A stretch of 64,000 nucleotides of DNA from Phoronis australis (Eukaryota; Phoronida; Phoronidae). The position numbers were made by a program, and so were the translations under genes. The notes below the pieces were generated by a model. It did not search any database, was not told the origin of the DNA, and saw nothing but the letters and a program-made list of their open reading frames with translations. Below, in pieces: positions 1 through 12,722 of this stretch. The stretch is taken from the NCBI GenBank assembly GCA_002633005.1, contig NMRA01000018.1, positions 1,649,290-1,713,289 of the forward strand. Reading direction: 5' to 3'. How positions within the stretch are numbered: position 1 is the stretch's first letter; each line of letters begins with the position of its first letter.

Positions 1-186
1 TTATGGGGTAGGTACTTCTTGGATCCTTATAACATCTTCTAACCATGTAATAAGGGTTAACAACGCGTGAGAGAAGGACTTTAATGTGTTTTTTCAAATA
101 TGTTTTAGATGCTGCCAAGTTCATGACAAATGTTATGGTGTTATCGTCCGCAGCAAGCTTTGCGGATTCAATGGACACAGCATTGG

Positions 187-405
187 CTTGTATATCACGA
201 GATACCACTTCAGTAAATGCCGCAATCGCAAGGTTACATGCAGTAAGTTCTACACTTATTCATCAGTGCTATCTAGTGGCTGTACACCTCGAGATATCTC
301 TTCAGTCGATGCCGGCAAGGCAACGTTGCAGCAAGTTGTGCATCTATTCACCAGTGACAGCTCGTGGATGTACATCGCGAGACCTCACTTCTGTAGCAGA
401 GTATA
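187..405 (+). repeat. About 90-bp tandem repeat, possibly relic of a repetitive coding sequence
   Basis: Three units begin at 187, 280 and 368, with a weaker one before 187. All carry TGTA(T/C)A..(C/G)GAGA, a TTCAGT-like block and an end like AG(C)TCGTGG. Translated, units read as RDxxSVxAxxAxL but in different frames (units 1 and 3 in one frame, unit 2 in another), so the array is broken as a protein. It sits in an open stretch from 84 to 626 whose coding status is doubtful. Confidence 0.4.
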
Positions 406-1239
406 ACTCGTTGTACACCAATTCACTTTGTCAATGTCATTCTTTGTTATCAAATTGGTCTACCTGTATATGTGCATTAGGAAAGCTGGCGGCCCGCTTA
501 CCGCTGCCGTGTGTAGACTTCAACACAGATCGCGGTAGACACAAGGCTTCGATATCAGGAACACTGGTCTTTGTCTGGAACAAGGCATTACTGGACTACC
601 CACGACTTGAAAGCAAAATATACTGAATGAAATAAATTTAACTATCGTGGATTAAAACCGTAAATTTTTCGGTCTTCCGGACTTCTGAAATTGAATTCCC
701 CTGAAAAGTTGTGTTGAAGTTGTTCTTCCGTAGTGTTGCTAAAATGATGTCATCGTTTTAGTTTTATTGACCACGGAAGATAACGGTGGTTATGACTTGT
801 GAACTTTAACAAGTGATCGCGAGAACGAATCATAAGTTAATTAGTTTACGTACAGGAGACAGGTTCGTAGCAACGTATGGGGTTTTGCTCATTTTCCTCT
901 TAATTATGAACACGTGCAACGAATATCGCTGCGTTTGTTAATGAAAAGAAGTTAACAAACTCATGAATGGCAACGAATATCACTCGTATCATGATTGCTT
1001 GAAAATAGTTCAAACAGGTCTGAATTTTCAAACTTTAGTGCAAACGTGCATTTGCCCCAATAACCCCACATTCCGTCGCTCGCGGGATCGCATTAAATCA
1101 CCCGCCTCACCTTCTTCACGTGTAGTGTACTTCTTACAGCACTGACCTTGCAAAACGTAAGGTGTTCTTGTAAAGAATAGTAGTGAAATTTGTCAGTCTT
1201 ACGGAACTCAAAAACTAGGCATTTAAAAGGAAAATTTTA

Positions 1240-2010
1240 ACAACGTTTTTGAGGTTGACGAATGACTATTAAATTTGAAAAGATTCAGTTAAATTCACCA
1301 AGCCGTTCAAATTAAGTTGATTAACCGAAGCCGAGGAAAAGCGGTAAACGTTACGAGTCGCAAAATCTCAAGGTTTCTGATTAATTATTAGGTGAAAATT
1401 TGTTTTTGGTCAATATAACCTTGTCAGCTATTTAAAAAATTCACTTTTGGCGTCAACTGAATTTGCGGTGTGTAATTACACTTAATTATCACTGAAACGT
1501 TTTAACTTTGTAAGTCTTGTTTCATATGCCTCGAGTCCAACTAGGTCAAAAACTGGGTCAGCAGTAACTAGGTCAATAGTTCATTGGCACACACCTCGGC
1601 ACGGGCAGACTGATCACGAAACCAACTTAGAAATGGAAAATAAAAATCGAGTCTGTGACTAAAAAGCCTCGTGAGCACGAGATCCAAACAGCGAGACATC
1701 AAGTTGCCGATGAAATTAATTAATTTGGTTGAGGGTTTATGTGCTTTCATATCATGATGTGTTCGTGAACCCAACTCACCAGCGACTCGGACTGAATGCA
1801 TTTGTTCGCACAGAGATGCACAACTACCTTAGCATCAAAAGTAGTGAACACATTTTTAAGCGGGTGGCGGTGGTTCTGTTGAATCTTTTTCTTTCTCACT
1901 ACGTGGTATATATGTTTCGTATTTGACAATCTTCGAGAATGAAAATGTTGTATTTTGCTAGACATACTTGAAATATTGTGAATAAGGTTTGAGATATCCT
2001 TAATCATGCG
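1240..2010. repeat. Diverged copy A of an unclassified dispersed repeat
   Basis: Shares ordered blocks with about 10700-11760: CACCAAGCCGT / CACCGAGCCGT, CGAAGCCGA, AAATCGAGTC, ATCAAGTT..GATGAAATTAAT / GTCAAATT..GATCAAATTAAT, GCGACTCGGA / TCGACTCGGA, and GAGAATGAA followed by TTGAAATAT. No conserved reading frame is visible. Confidence 0.6.
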
Positions 2011-2965
2011 TGCACCCAGCCTAAAAAATGGGGGACTCGAATTTTTGAGAAAGTGGACGTTAAATACTAAGTTTCGCGAGGTGAGAGCTATGATCGAATT
2101 GTGCATTCGCCGAATTGTGGTATGCCTGCCTTTTTTAGTGGGCTTTTGTCACGTTTACTATTTTTTCGGATTTTTTGTTTCTTTGAGGCGGACCTTTTTG
2201 TCCACTTTACCAAATTGGGGGGTGGTGTGGGCTCGTTCGAGCCCCCAAGCCCCCAACCCCCATGTTAATTTTTTTGTAAATTAAGTATGATTTACTTACC
2301 CTTGCATGACTAGATGAGATCACGTTTAATCAGTTATCACCAACTATAACCTTAGGTCAGAAGAAAGGGCCAACCCGCATTAGTTTCAAAGGCGGGATGT
2401 TTATAACTTCATAATGTGTCCAAATCATGTTCTAATCTCCTAAGTTTCTCTTTTGTTCGGCGACAGCTGCGCTTCTGATCAACGAAAACACAGTCACATA
2501 CAAATCTTTCTGCTGACATCCTGTATGAAAAAGATTTCAAAATGCATGTACAGCTAAGCACTACCTAATAATGCATACAGTAAATGTTTTGAAGAGTTTG
2601 CTCGTGTAGACTGATTGTCTAAACTTACCAAAATATCAGACTCCGTGTTTGAAAACAAAACTTTCATATTTAAGCGTGTGACGTTTGATAAAACGGTGCC
2701 AGGATGAATCGTCAGATAAAAAAGTATTGATAACATCACCCGCATCTTTTACAGCCAAGAAGAAAAACTACCCGATGAGATGGTGGCAACCTTGGTATTG
2801 GAGCAGTTTCCCTATTGAGTGTCGTGTGGCAAAGTGCAAATGTGACTTGAAGTCGGCCAAATGCTTCGCAAAATATCGTTTAAATCCGAAATATTACAAT
2901 TATGATTTGAAGAAATGTAAATGAACGTCAAAAGAGTGTTGCACATGTGAATAACAACATTTATT

Positions 2966-4206
2966 CCATACGCGTTGAATCTGTCGAGGGAAATACGGCC
3001 ATGTTTCGCGTATTCACCTCCTGCACTACTTCAACAGTGACCTCTGACATGGAAAGTTCAACACGTAGGTCAATGTCGACTCGACGTCGTTAGCCAGTTA
3101 GATCATCAAACTTTCGTAAAATAGTTTAAAGCAGTGTAAATAGCACTCAACATGCAATCGGGTCTCAATCAGAACAGGACTGTTAATTATATAACCGTTC
3201 GGTCTCAGTTTTCTTTTGCTAAATATTATATCGTCTGCAACTCAGGCGCCGATTCCTCGGTAACTACCATACCAAATGTTGTTATTTAACTATTTTCAGG
3301 AGATGTAACAAGTTCAATGCATAGTTAGCGTTGTTTTCATATCTCTTTTCAAGTAATAAATCGTTACATTTAAAACTGTTTCGTTTACAAGAGAAAACTT
3401 GCAATCTAACGCGCAAGTAAATGTATATATATGATGTGACCCGTCACGTGAACAGTCAGAGTGAAGTATTTAAAAAATCAGCGGAAAAAATGAGAGAAAC
3501 CTAGGAATTCGAAGCGTATGGGATAAATACAAAACGTACCGAGAGTGGCGTTGATGAAGTAATTTCCCGCGCGACATTATTACGCGAAATAATGTCGAGT
3601 GGGGTATTATTTCATCTAGGCCAGTCGAGGTACCTTTTGTATTTATCCCATACGCTTCGAATTCTTAAGTTTCTTTCATTTTTTCGGCAGATTTTTAAGA
3701 TACTTCACCCAGGATATTCACGTGGCGGATCACATCCTATATGTATGTACTTGCGCGGGTTATGTTACAAGTTTTCTATAGTAAATGAACCAGTTTCAAT
3801 TTCATTGTAAGATAAAAACAACGGTAATTGTGCATTGAAAGTGTAACAGTTCGTGAGAAACAACATTTAACACTGTAGTTACCGAGGAATCGGCGCCTGA
3901 GTTTGCAGATGATAATATTTAGCAAACAAAACTGAGACAGAAGTGTCATATAATTTACAGCTTTATACCAGTTACGTTTGGAACTTGATTGCATGCTGAG
4001 TGTCATTTATACTGCTGCAATTGTATTACTTTGAACTATTTTGAGAAAGTCTGATGATCGAACCGACTAACCACGTCGATTCGACATTGACTTACCTTTT
4101 GAACTTTGCATGTCAGAGGGCACTGTTAAAGCAGTCCCGGAAATGAAATACTGAAAGCAATATCACATGGCCGCATTGCACTCGACTTACTTAACACATA
4201 TGGGAT
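2966..4206. mobile_element. 1.24-kb foldback element, near-palindromic, long terminal inverted repeats
   Basis: The left half (2966-about 3540) reappears reverse-complemented in the right half (about 3640-4206). Examples are GGCGCCGATTCCTCGGTAAC at 3245 against GTTACCGAGGAATCGGCGCC near 3880, and GAATTCGAAGCGTATGGGAT at 3508 against ATCCCATACGCTTCGAATTC near 3646. The outer ends begin CCATACGCGTTGAAT. No transposase frame is visible, so it is nonautonomous. Confidence 0.8.
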
Positions 4207-7200
4207 AAAAATGCTATTTTATGTTGCTCCTCATGCTTTCCAAAAGTGGTTTCAAGCGAATACATAATAAAGTACTTGTAGGATGTAACAGAAATATTGT
4301 CAAAATATTATAAAGAAATGGTTTCACTCTTAATTAACTGTGTTTTTTCTTTTTCTTTTTCAAAGTGCTTCAAAGTTTGTTTTACAATGCATGCATGTAG
4401 TAGTTGAGAAAATGCCACATTTGACTCTAATTTCCAGAGTTTCAGGTTTAGTAAATAACCCAACCAGTTTTGTAGCTTGAGAGTAGATATCAACGATTTT
4501 GAACAAAGCTGATCAGATGTGTCAAGGCCGACAGAAAGAAAATAACTGTTTCTATGCTTTCTACTAGTGAGGAAATTGTGTTCAATTTAAACAAAATACA
4601 GTGGTTGAAGAAGTTCTAGCTATGTGGAACATGCAAACTGTAAGTGGACCAGCTGACCAGAGGCTGGAAAAAGATTCGTCGCTGGCTTCTGTGATATGCA
4701 ATTCGAGTCAAGAGTAGCGCGCATTCTTCAGTATTTCTGAGTGTTTAGAAAGAAGTTTTGTAATTCTTGGAAACCATTTTCAGGCAATCATGTTTCAGGG
4801 TATTTTTTGTAAAAAATGTGACTCTCAACATCACAGCTACACGTGTGCGCAAACAACAAACGTGCTCATATAATGGGGTGTGTTTTAGGGTTTAAAGAAT
4901 CACAGCTTTGCCTATAAGCGATCTCTCTTCTTACGCGCTTGGATATATCAAGGCAAAAGTGGGGAATGGGATTAACACCATCTGTGCCGTATCTCCATAT
5001 TGAAATGTTGTAACTCCATGCTGTTTTTCGATGTCAAATGTCACCGTTATTCAAAATAATTCTGTGGAAACCCTGGTCTCCGTCGCCAATGGATAACGCA
5101 AAGGCCTCCTAACAAAAGGGTTGCAAAAATAGGTCATCCGGGAATTGTGGGTCCGACTCCCGCCAGAGGGGATGCTTGTTTGTAATTTCAAATATACCCG
5201 ATGAAACTGGAGCATGAGGAAAACTCGCCTGGTCTCTAGCTACAGCAGTACAGGTCTTGGACTGCTGTTATGTTTATAACTTAGAAGCTGTCAACTTACC
5301 GACCCCCTGTTATCACTAATAGTAAACATTGGAACTTAACACCCAGCCTTGTATTCTGTACACGTACACTCTACAAATGAATATTTATGAAATAATTAAA
5401 GACTTTTCGTTAAAATATGCAAAAACAACACAAAAAACAGTGTATGAGATGACATCGGTTTTTTTCTACATCCAGTATTCATGATTTTACAAAATAATAA
5501 GTTAATGTGAAGATGGAGTATGAATACAAAACTTGTAGTAATTTTTATTACAGGCTTTGGTGTTTTATTACAAGCTTTTCAGTTTCATTCGTGCACTTTC
5601 GAGAACGTCATGATATTATCGTAATAGTGGATATAATAGTTTTACAGCTATATCAAATGTTGAGAACTGTTTCAGTTGCGTCATAAGTCCTTGTGTATGT
5701 TGGTTAAGCAGACGTCACTGGTGTCATCCATTTAAATGAACACCTGTGAGTACAGCAAGACACAAAATAATGTCAGTCTTTAATAAAGTTGGCAACTGTT
5801 GTCAAGAGAATCTTAGACATTATTAATCTAAATAAGCAATCTTGTTTATTCATTATTTGTACTTTTGCATTTGAATGTGTTAACTAAATGCACTACAATG
5901 AATTTAACCAAAGTAAACTAATTCTCCATTTTCGTACAAGTATTAAAAGAAACACTCTGAACAAGCTTACTGTACACTTTATATACATCCCAAAATGAGA
6001 CTGAAGCTAACCAAGGTGACCTTACAGGTTAGAAATACGCTGATGTTACAATTTTATAAACTATTCTTTTGTCATGGTAGAGTGCAACCTCTAAATCCAT
6101 TTGACAATTTAGGGCGTTTCACTGCAACCATCATCATTTTGTTCGGTCCCAGACTATGTTTTGGCGACACATGTTCAGTCAAACGTTCCACATATGCTGG
6201 TTAACAACACTGAACTGAACAGGTCAAACACACAGTTGAGTCACATTGCCGTAGTTGTGTATTGCTTCAGTTCCTAGAATCCCATGAAAAGCAGTCTGTA
6301 CCCTGCATGTCTCTTTTTATTCTATTTGTTGTGATAGTGTGGGTTGTGACCTCCAACCACTTCAGATAGGGACTGAGACTGATTCATATGTGAAAGTGGA
6401 GATAAAACCAGGAAAAGTAGATAGGGAATTTCAGTCCCAAGACAGCACCAAAATACCCCTCAAACGCATTAAAGTTCGTCATTAAGAGTAGAGAAAATAG
6501 CTATGCATGTACTCAGGGTACCTATAAATAAATTCTCATCAATTAAGTTAACTTACCATTAACTGAGTGTACAAGCACTAATTGGTAATTCATTTGTGTT
6601 TCCTTAGTGCCTGTTCTAAATCACCCAGGGTATTTGATTTATTTTCTGTAGTTAATGGATTGAAGACAACGAAACGTAAATATAGCTGTAAACAACAGTT
6701 TGCCTACCGGTACGTGAAACTTAATTCTTTCTCAAGGAGATCTTATCACACACAGAGAAGAGGATCAGATGGTGGCAAAAAGTAATGCAAAATGAGGTCC
6801 ACTCTATAATGACAGGAAATGGTGACAAACTCCCAAAGAATTATATCCCCTCACTAAGTCTTGATCAGCTGTAAAACCGCACTTTTGTTTGATTCTTATA
6901 ACAGCAAATCAAAGTATCCTCTGGCCTTAAAATTGGCAGTCCCAAGTAGTCATGTGGTTGTTTCCTATTCTGTTATTTTTGATTCTGTTGCAGGGAACAC
7001 GCCTAAAATCTGGAAAGCTACATTTCTCTGAAAAAAACTAAACTCTGAAGTTTCTGAAGAGCTTTCTATAAATGAAAACAATTTGGCTATGGGGAAAAAG
7101 TTTATTTCACTAATAAAATTCACTGAATGGGCTAAACAGAAAGGAAAGGTCAAAATTCCAACTGCTAAACACTTGATCAACTTATGAATAATGAGAACAA

Positions 7201-7714
7201 ACAAAAATTAATAATTTACAGGGGACATTTAAAAATCTTGTTGAAGAAAAAGAAGAATACTCCACTCTATATGAAATGTAAACAACTCAGATTATTCAAG
7301 TGCAAAAATAAGTTCCTCCGTTATTCGGACGTAAAGTCATATATAGGTCAGATTCTTCTGCATTTTCATCAAACTTGTGCATTACCACAATATTATAATT
7401 TTGTCATAATTGTTCATTTGTTTGGGTTTGTTTTGGTCTACTGGTCTGACTGTCATCGCTCAAAAATCACTCAGACCCTGTGTTGGTGCAAGGACTGACA
7501 TGGTTTTCAAATGGGTCTTGTTATCTCTTAGTTTACTAAGTTGTCTCTTAATTGAATAACTGTTCACTTTGGATATACTTTTATGTTAGCACAGCAAAAG
7601 ATTTCAGATATGTTTCTGTCAACTTGCTTTGTTTTCTGTCGACTAAATTCTATGGCCCATCCAGCCTGAGTATCCATGTGATGTACTGCTCATTTCTGTA
7701 GTAAACATGTTGAT
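4207..7714. other. No gene recognised
   Basis: AT-rich DNA with only short chance reading frames. The sole recognised item is the degenerate tRNA at 5076-5171. Confidence 0.5.
5076..5171 (+). pseudogene. Degenerate tRNA-Arg(CCT) copy retaining an intron-like insert
   Basis: It matches the tRNA at 12190-12285 along its length: GTCTCCG, CAATGGATAA, GGCCTCCTAA, an insert at the intron position, then GGGAATTGTGGGTCCGACTCC and CGCCAGAGGG. The D arm and anticodon stem are broken and the B box has changes (GGTCCGACTCC). The insert position argues for DNA-level duplication rather than reverse transcription of a mature tRNA. Confidence 0.7.
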
Positions 7715-7774
7715 GTCGTAGACCAAGTAGGTCCCCCGTCCAAACTTGGTCGGGGGACCTACTTGGTCTACGAC
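7715..7774. other. Perfect 24-bp inverted repeat (hairpin)
   Basis: Arms 7715-7738 and 7751-7774 are exact reverse complements beginning GTCGTAGACCAAGTAGGTCC, with a 12-nt loop. Neither the flanks nor the nearby DNA continue the pairing. It could be a small foldback transposon or a small-RNA hairpin. Confidence 0.75.
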
Positions 7775-9780
7775 TTTGACACATTGCCCATTCGAAGAAG
7801 CATTGTTTGCAAGCGACAGGATAAACATTAAAATATGTTGCAGAAACAGTGGTAGTTGCTTTCTGTATGGCAGGGCACAAGTGATTCAGATTCAATAAAG
7901 TGTCGCAGAATGAAAGCGACGTCTTAACACATTCTATCTATTTCCGTTTACATGACGCAAACATCTGAAGTGTACTGCACAATTGTATTTCTTGTACTAT
8001 TATCTTGCTGTGCAGTCACTCTGACATGTGTGTACGGTGTGTATGCACTCATTCTACTAACACTATAATTTACATTGAACACTGCTGTTGCTCATCAGTC
8101 TGATCTCTGATTTCGAATGATACATTCTGATTGCAGTCACTGTGTAGCTCATTTAGCCATTTGTTGTTTTACTTAACTTGCTTTGTTTTTCTACACAAAA
8201 CATTAAGGACATTCACTCAATTCATCAATTTACCCGACATATACTGTAGTGTTTTACAGGGAGTATGGATAAAAATAATATCGTACTTACTTTCTAGCCT
8301 AAGTCAGACTTTAGTCAAATTGAGCAGAAGTTGACAGCTTAGAGCATTCACCTCACGAAAGGGAACAGAATTTCGTTCATATATGAGCTAGACTATTTGT
8401 TGTATAATGTTTAAGCATTTACACCTTAAAAAGAAAAATTAGCGTTGTTAAATGTGTGTGATTGGAAATATTCTTATACATGTAACTGCAGCAACACTCA
8501 GTGAATGAATGTGCTTATTTAAGAAAGCAAGTGAAAATTCAAAAATAATTCCAATATTCATTTGGCCAAAGATTAATGACATTTTCAGTTGAAAATTGGG
8601 TCTACTGAACATCTATTGACTGTGCTAAAATATATGTGCATCCAGCAGTGTGTGTACTTCGTTTCTATTCTACATCAATTTGTCATGTTCTGTTCTACAC
8701 CACTATACTTCTAAATAAATAAGTAATGTGCTCCAAATGATTGTTGTTTGCTGAAAAGTGGTTGGACGTGGAAGCGACCGGTTTCAGTAACTCTAGGACC
8801 TCGCTACACTTGAAAACAATCCTACGTTGACACCAAACCGGTCGAGATTGGGCAACTCGACCGGTTTGCGCATCACATAATCTGCCAGTTCAGATCAAAG
8901 ACACCATGCTGTTTGTGGTTGATTAAATCGCCTCAGACTGCTGATGTTATCGTTGATAATGAAACCGTCATAAACGCGTTGAGGGTGTCAATAGCATTTT
9001 TCAAATTTCATCTGGAAACTTTGTATATAGCATATTTGAATAGTTCGTGGAAACCACACGTGATTAGGTTTTTGAATTTTGAAACTTGAACAAGAAATGT
9101 GACCCAGTTAGTAGGCAATCGGTCAATACCCATTTGGTATTATATACCCATTTGGTACTATGCTAACCTGTGCCACTTAGTATCCGATACTCAATTACAC
9201 TTTTGGGTATCGGAAATGTGTGTGTTATCTCTTGTAATTAAGGAACCCATCTGGTTCCTTCTGTGAAATATTTATTTAGAGCTGCGACCCTGAAATTCCC
9301 AATACAACTTAAAATATATATTATTCTTGCTGATTTATTCGTCCCCTATAACTGAACTTAAACATTAATCTTTGCGATCTTTGTTTCTGTTGTGGGTTTG
9401 CGTTTTGTCTGTACTGTCGTGAATTCCATTTGGAGTGTTACTGTATGCGGTTTGCGGGGCGTTGGTACTTCTCTGCGGGTGATGTGATATTCTTGGTGGC
9501 TAAACTTGGTGTGATGAGTTTTTACGAGATGATCATTATTTAAAACATTCGCACTGAAACGAACAGAGTTAGTAAGAATAATAAAATCCTCCAGAGGGTG
9601 CAAAGCAAATCATAAATGTTCTTGTCAGTGGGAACAGACACCTGGCATCTTTCATCCCGAGTCTCCAAGAAAATTGGAGGATAGGGAGGCACAAGATAAA
9701 GGACGCAAAAACAATAGTAACCCCACTATTATGTGGAAAGTTGAAATCCATTCGAAATAGGACACGTGCTGGTGGCTAGG
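7775..9780. other. No gene recognised
   Basis: Short chance reading frames only. Around 8770-8880 there are three copies of the word ACCGGT in a short inverted arrangement. Confidence 0.4.
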
Positions 9781-10360
9781 TGGTAATAACTTATTTGCCA
9801 AACTTTTTATGGGAATCCATTGTGAAATTTGGTTGATATCGAGGCAAAACGCTAAACACAAAACTGCCACATGGGACTTCCCATTGCAATCAGATCTGCC
9901 ACGAAATCTACTTCAAGTGTACTCCTCTCGATGGAAACACATGCCAAATTTCATGAAGTTCGGTCAAGGAACTTAGTATGGAGCCACCGCTCAAAAATAG
10001 AGTTGCCACAAGAAGACATAAAAGCAATTCAAAAATTGCTGTCTGCCATACAATTTATAGAGTGAACAGATGCCAGTTTGAGAGTGATTTAGTCGACAGA
10101 CGTCAACAACCAGACTGAAAAACAGTAAAAACACAGATACAACGTAGCGCAGAATACGCCAAATCCATCCGGAGTGTCGTTTCATACATCGATATGGAAA
10201 TTTCTTTGCCAATATTTATGAAAATTGGTCCAGGAACTTCGAAGATACAGAAGGTAAAAAATAAAATTGTGTAAGGGGGCAGAGCGGTAGTTGACCCATC
10301 CAAAAGTCGTCGACCTTTATTGTCCATTTTCTAGAAATACATTGGCCAAATTTAAGGTTA
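9780..10360. repeat. Diverged member of the 'TGCCAAATTTCATGAA' repeat family
   Basis: It contains ATGCCAAATTTCATGAAG, GAAAATTGGTCCAGGAACTT and GAAGATACAGA, the recurring words of the arrays at 25640-26905 and 30840-32075. It is more diverged and has no reading frame. Confidence 0.5.
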
Positions 10361-10699
10361 TCTCAATTCTTATTTAGTTGCCTCCATTCTAACTCGCATA
10401 TCAGAAAACCCGGCATTGTCAACTAGTGAGAGTACACGTTTTATGATAGAAAAAAGATTAGGTGCTCTAAAATTATATTTTATATTTATGCGCCATTATT
10501 AATATTACATTAAGACCTTTTTAAATCAAAATTTCATTTTTAAGAAAAATACTTTGATTGCAAAATAACCTCTCGGTCTGTTTTAATGAAAACTCCGCCA
10601 GTTACCTCAAAATGCGCTGTTAAAATAGCAGTTGCATTCGTCTTTGCTACATTACGCAAAAACAATATCTCTAGTACATCAAAAATCTTAATACCGTTT

Positions 10700-11760
10700 T
10701 TGAGATTGATGATAAATATTGAGTTTGGACAGTTTCAACGAAATCCACCGAGCCGTGTTCCTAAGTTTAATTTAAGTCTATATGTCGAAGCCGACAAAAA
10801 TCCGATCAAGTTGAGACACGTGACAGTTTCAAGGTCTTCGGTTAGTTATTCGGTGAAACTCGTTTCCAGCCAATGTAACGTACACGCCTTAACCATGTTC
10901 GCCATTTCAACATTCACTAGCAATGCCAGAGTACTTTGCACAATACTTAATTAACTTAGCATGTGCTGCTCACCATAGGGGACTGGATGGGCTATAGCNC
11001 CCCCCCCCCTTATACCAGTGCTGCGCCGCACGTGTTAGGGATGGTTTTAATCTTGTTCGTGGGGCTTCCTGTACTTCGTGCTTTCTAGGTCAGAAGGCGG
11101 AGACAACAGCAAGTAAGTCAACAGTTCATTGTATTACACACCACACACCGGCGAGAATGACACATTGTAGACAAGAAACTAAGTACTAAATGGACAATAG
11201 AAATCGAGTCGATGATTAAAGCACGCCATAAAGACGAGATCGAGACGACAAACTGTCAAATTATAGATCAAATTAATGAATTTCGCGGAGGGTTTCTCGT
11301 TTTTCGCAACTTGTTGTGTTAGTGAACGACTAAGTTACAGAGGTGTGCGTCGACTCGGAGCATTTGTTCTCAACGCTTGTACAGCATGCATGCTGACACA
11401 ACTCCCTCAAGATCAAAACTACGTTTTGTCTGCGTTTTCCCCGCCATCTCTCTATCGTATGTTCACTTCGTTGACGTTAACATGGCGACTCGCTGAATGA
11501 AAGGACTGCGGGTACATATCGAGCTGCTCTGTGCCTGGCGGGAGATTCGATTTGAGTGACAGTCCTGTAACCTTTAATTTCGAATAAATAGTAAACAAAT
11601 GGCCACTCTATTGAAGATGGTTGAACTAAATTTTTTTCTCGGTACACGGTATATATTTGAAGTTCTTTGAGAATGAAGATAAGGTATTTTTCTACATCTA
11701 TTTGAAATATCGTAAAAACGGCCAAATTTTGTTAATAAGATTTTAGATGTCGCTATGTGG
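10700..11760. repeat. Diverged copy B of the 1240-2010 dispersed repeat
   Basis: Same orientation and block order as copy A, with indels, including a 70-bp segment (10967-11036) that belongs to another small repeat. An N at 10999 precedes a C run. No coding potential is seen. Confidence 0.6.
10967..11036. repeat. Small G/C-rich dispersed repeat (CTATAGCCCCC family)
   Basis: Shares CACCATAGGG, CTGGA.GGGCTATAGC, CCCCC, and CAGTGCTGCGCCGC with 20285-20420. It contains an N at 10999 at the homopolymer. Confidence 0.6.
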
Positions 11761-12189
11761 AATTCCAAGTTCAAGCACTTGACCCAATTTATTCGACCTT
11801 AGCAACACTCGAATTTCGATTGACACTCACTTTGCCAGCCATGCAGGTGCATCCCACCAAAATCAAAAGTTGAGCTAAACTATATAAAATTCAGTTTTAA
11901 CAAAAATGGCAATTACCACTACCAGTAACAACTTTCTGACACATTGCGAGCTCCCAATGAGATGAGCCTGTAGACCGGGAGTTTTGAATTGGTTGAGATT
12001 TTGTGTGTTTTCTGGAGCGTCGAGAGATTTGGGGGGTATTATGACGCTTACACGCTTCCAACTGCGACGACGACCAATCCAAAAACTGACTACTATTTAC
12101 ATCCGCTTGACACTACATTCAAACACTGTTCACAATGTTTTTGAGCAGTCTAGGTTCACCAGCCAGAGATGTTTCAATTTACAAAAAGC

Positions 12190-12285
12190 CACCTCCGGCG
12201 GGACTCGAACCCACAATCCCCGGCTGGCCACCTCGCAGTGACGTTATATAGGAGGCCGGTGCCTTATCCATTAGGCCACGGAGGC
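12190..12285 (-). tRNA. tRNA-Arg (anticodon CCT) with a 23-nt intron
   Basis: Read on the minus strand: acceptor GCCTCCG pairs with CGGAGGT (G1-U72 as in other metazoan tRNA-Arg-CCT), A box TGGCCTAATGG, anticodon stem CCGGC/GCCGG, loop CTCCTA...A with anticodon CCT, and B box GGTTCGAGTCC. The sequence from TATAACG to GGTGGCC interrupts the loop after position 37, the normal intron site. Discriminator base is G. It is complete and probably functional. Confidence 0.9.
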
Positions 12286-12550
12286 AGTTGTTCAAACAGT
12301 GACTTATTTTAAACAAGAGTGATAGATGAAAAGAAAAACAACTTTGGATAATAAAGTTCCAACATGGAGATACAGCAGTTATCTTTCCGGCTGGTCTGCT
12401 CACTGATCGAGCTTGTACGGAACCTGCTTTGCCAGGTACTTTATATAATATTTGCCCATTTGGCAGTTTGTACTCATTTGGTTCTAAAGAGTATGCCAGC
12501 CTAAAAAAATAATTTCATAAAAACACTCCCCAAAGGTAAAAAATCATATC

Positions 12551-12722
12551 ATGAAGGGTTGGGATTAGGGTCAGGGTTAGGGTAAGCGTGACGGTTAGGT
12601 TTAAAGACAAGGGGTTAAGACTGGGGTTGAGATCGGGCTAGGGCGAGGGTGTGGGTTAGGGCAAGTGGTTGGACGGCGATGGCGAGGGTTAGGGTAAAAT
12701 TGAGGGTGAGGGTTAGGGTAAG
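12551..12722. repeat. Degenerate interstitial telomere-like repeat (TTAGGG)
   Basis: Many GGGTTAGGGT words separated by variants such as GGGATTAGGGTCA, GGGCTAGGGC and GGGTTGAG. The plus strand is G-rich. Metazoan telomeres are TTAGGG, so this is a decayed internal tract. Confidence 0.8.

Noticed and set aside
84-626. 180-codon open frame at the left edge
   Set aside because: Composition and repeat units that change frame argue against an intact gene; kept only as a repeat relic.
12179-12403. Minus-strand frame overlapping the tRNA
   Set aside because: It is the translation of the tRNA gene and flanks, a common artefact.
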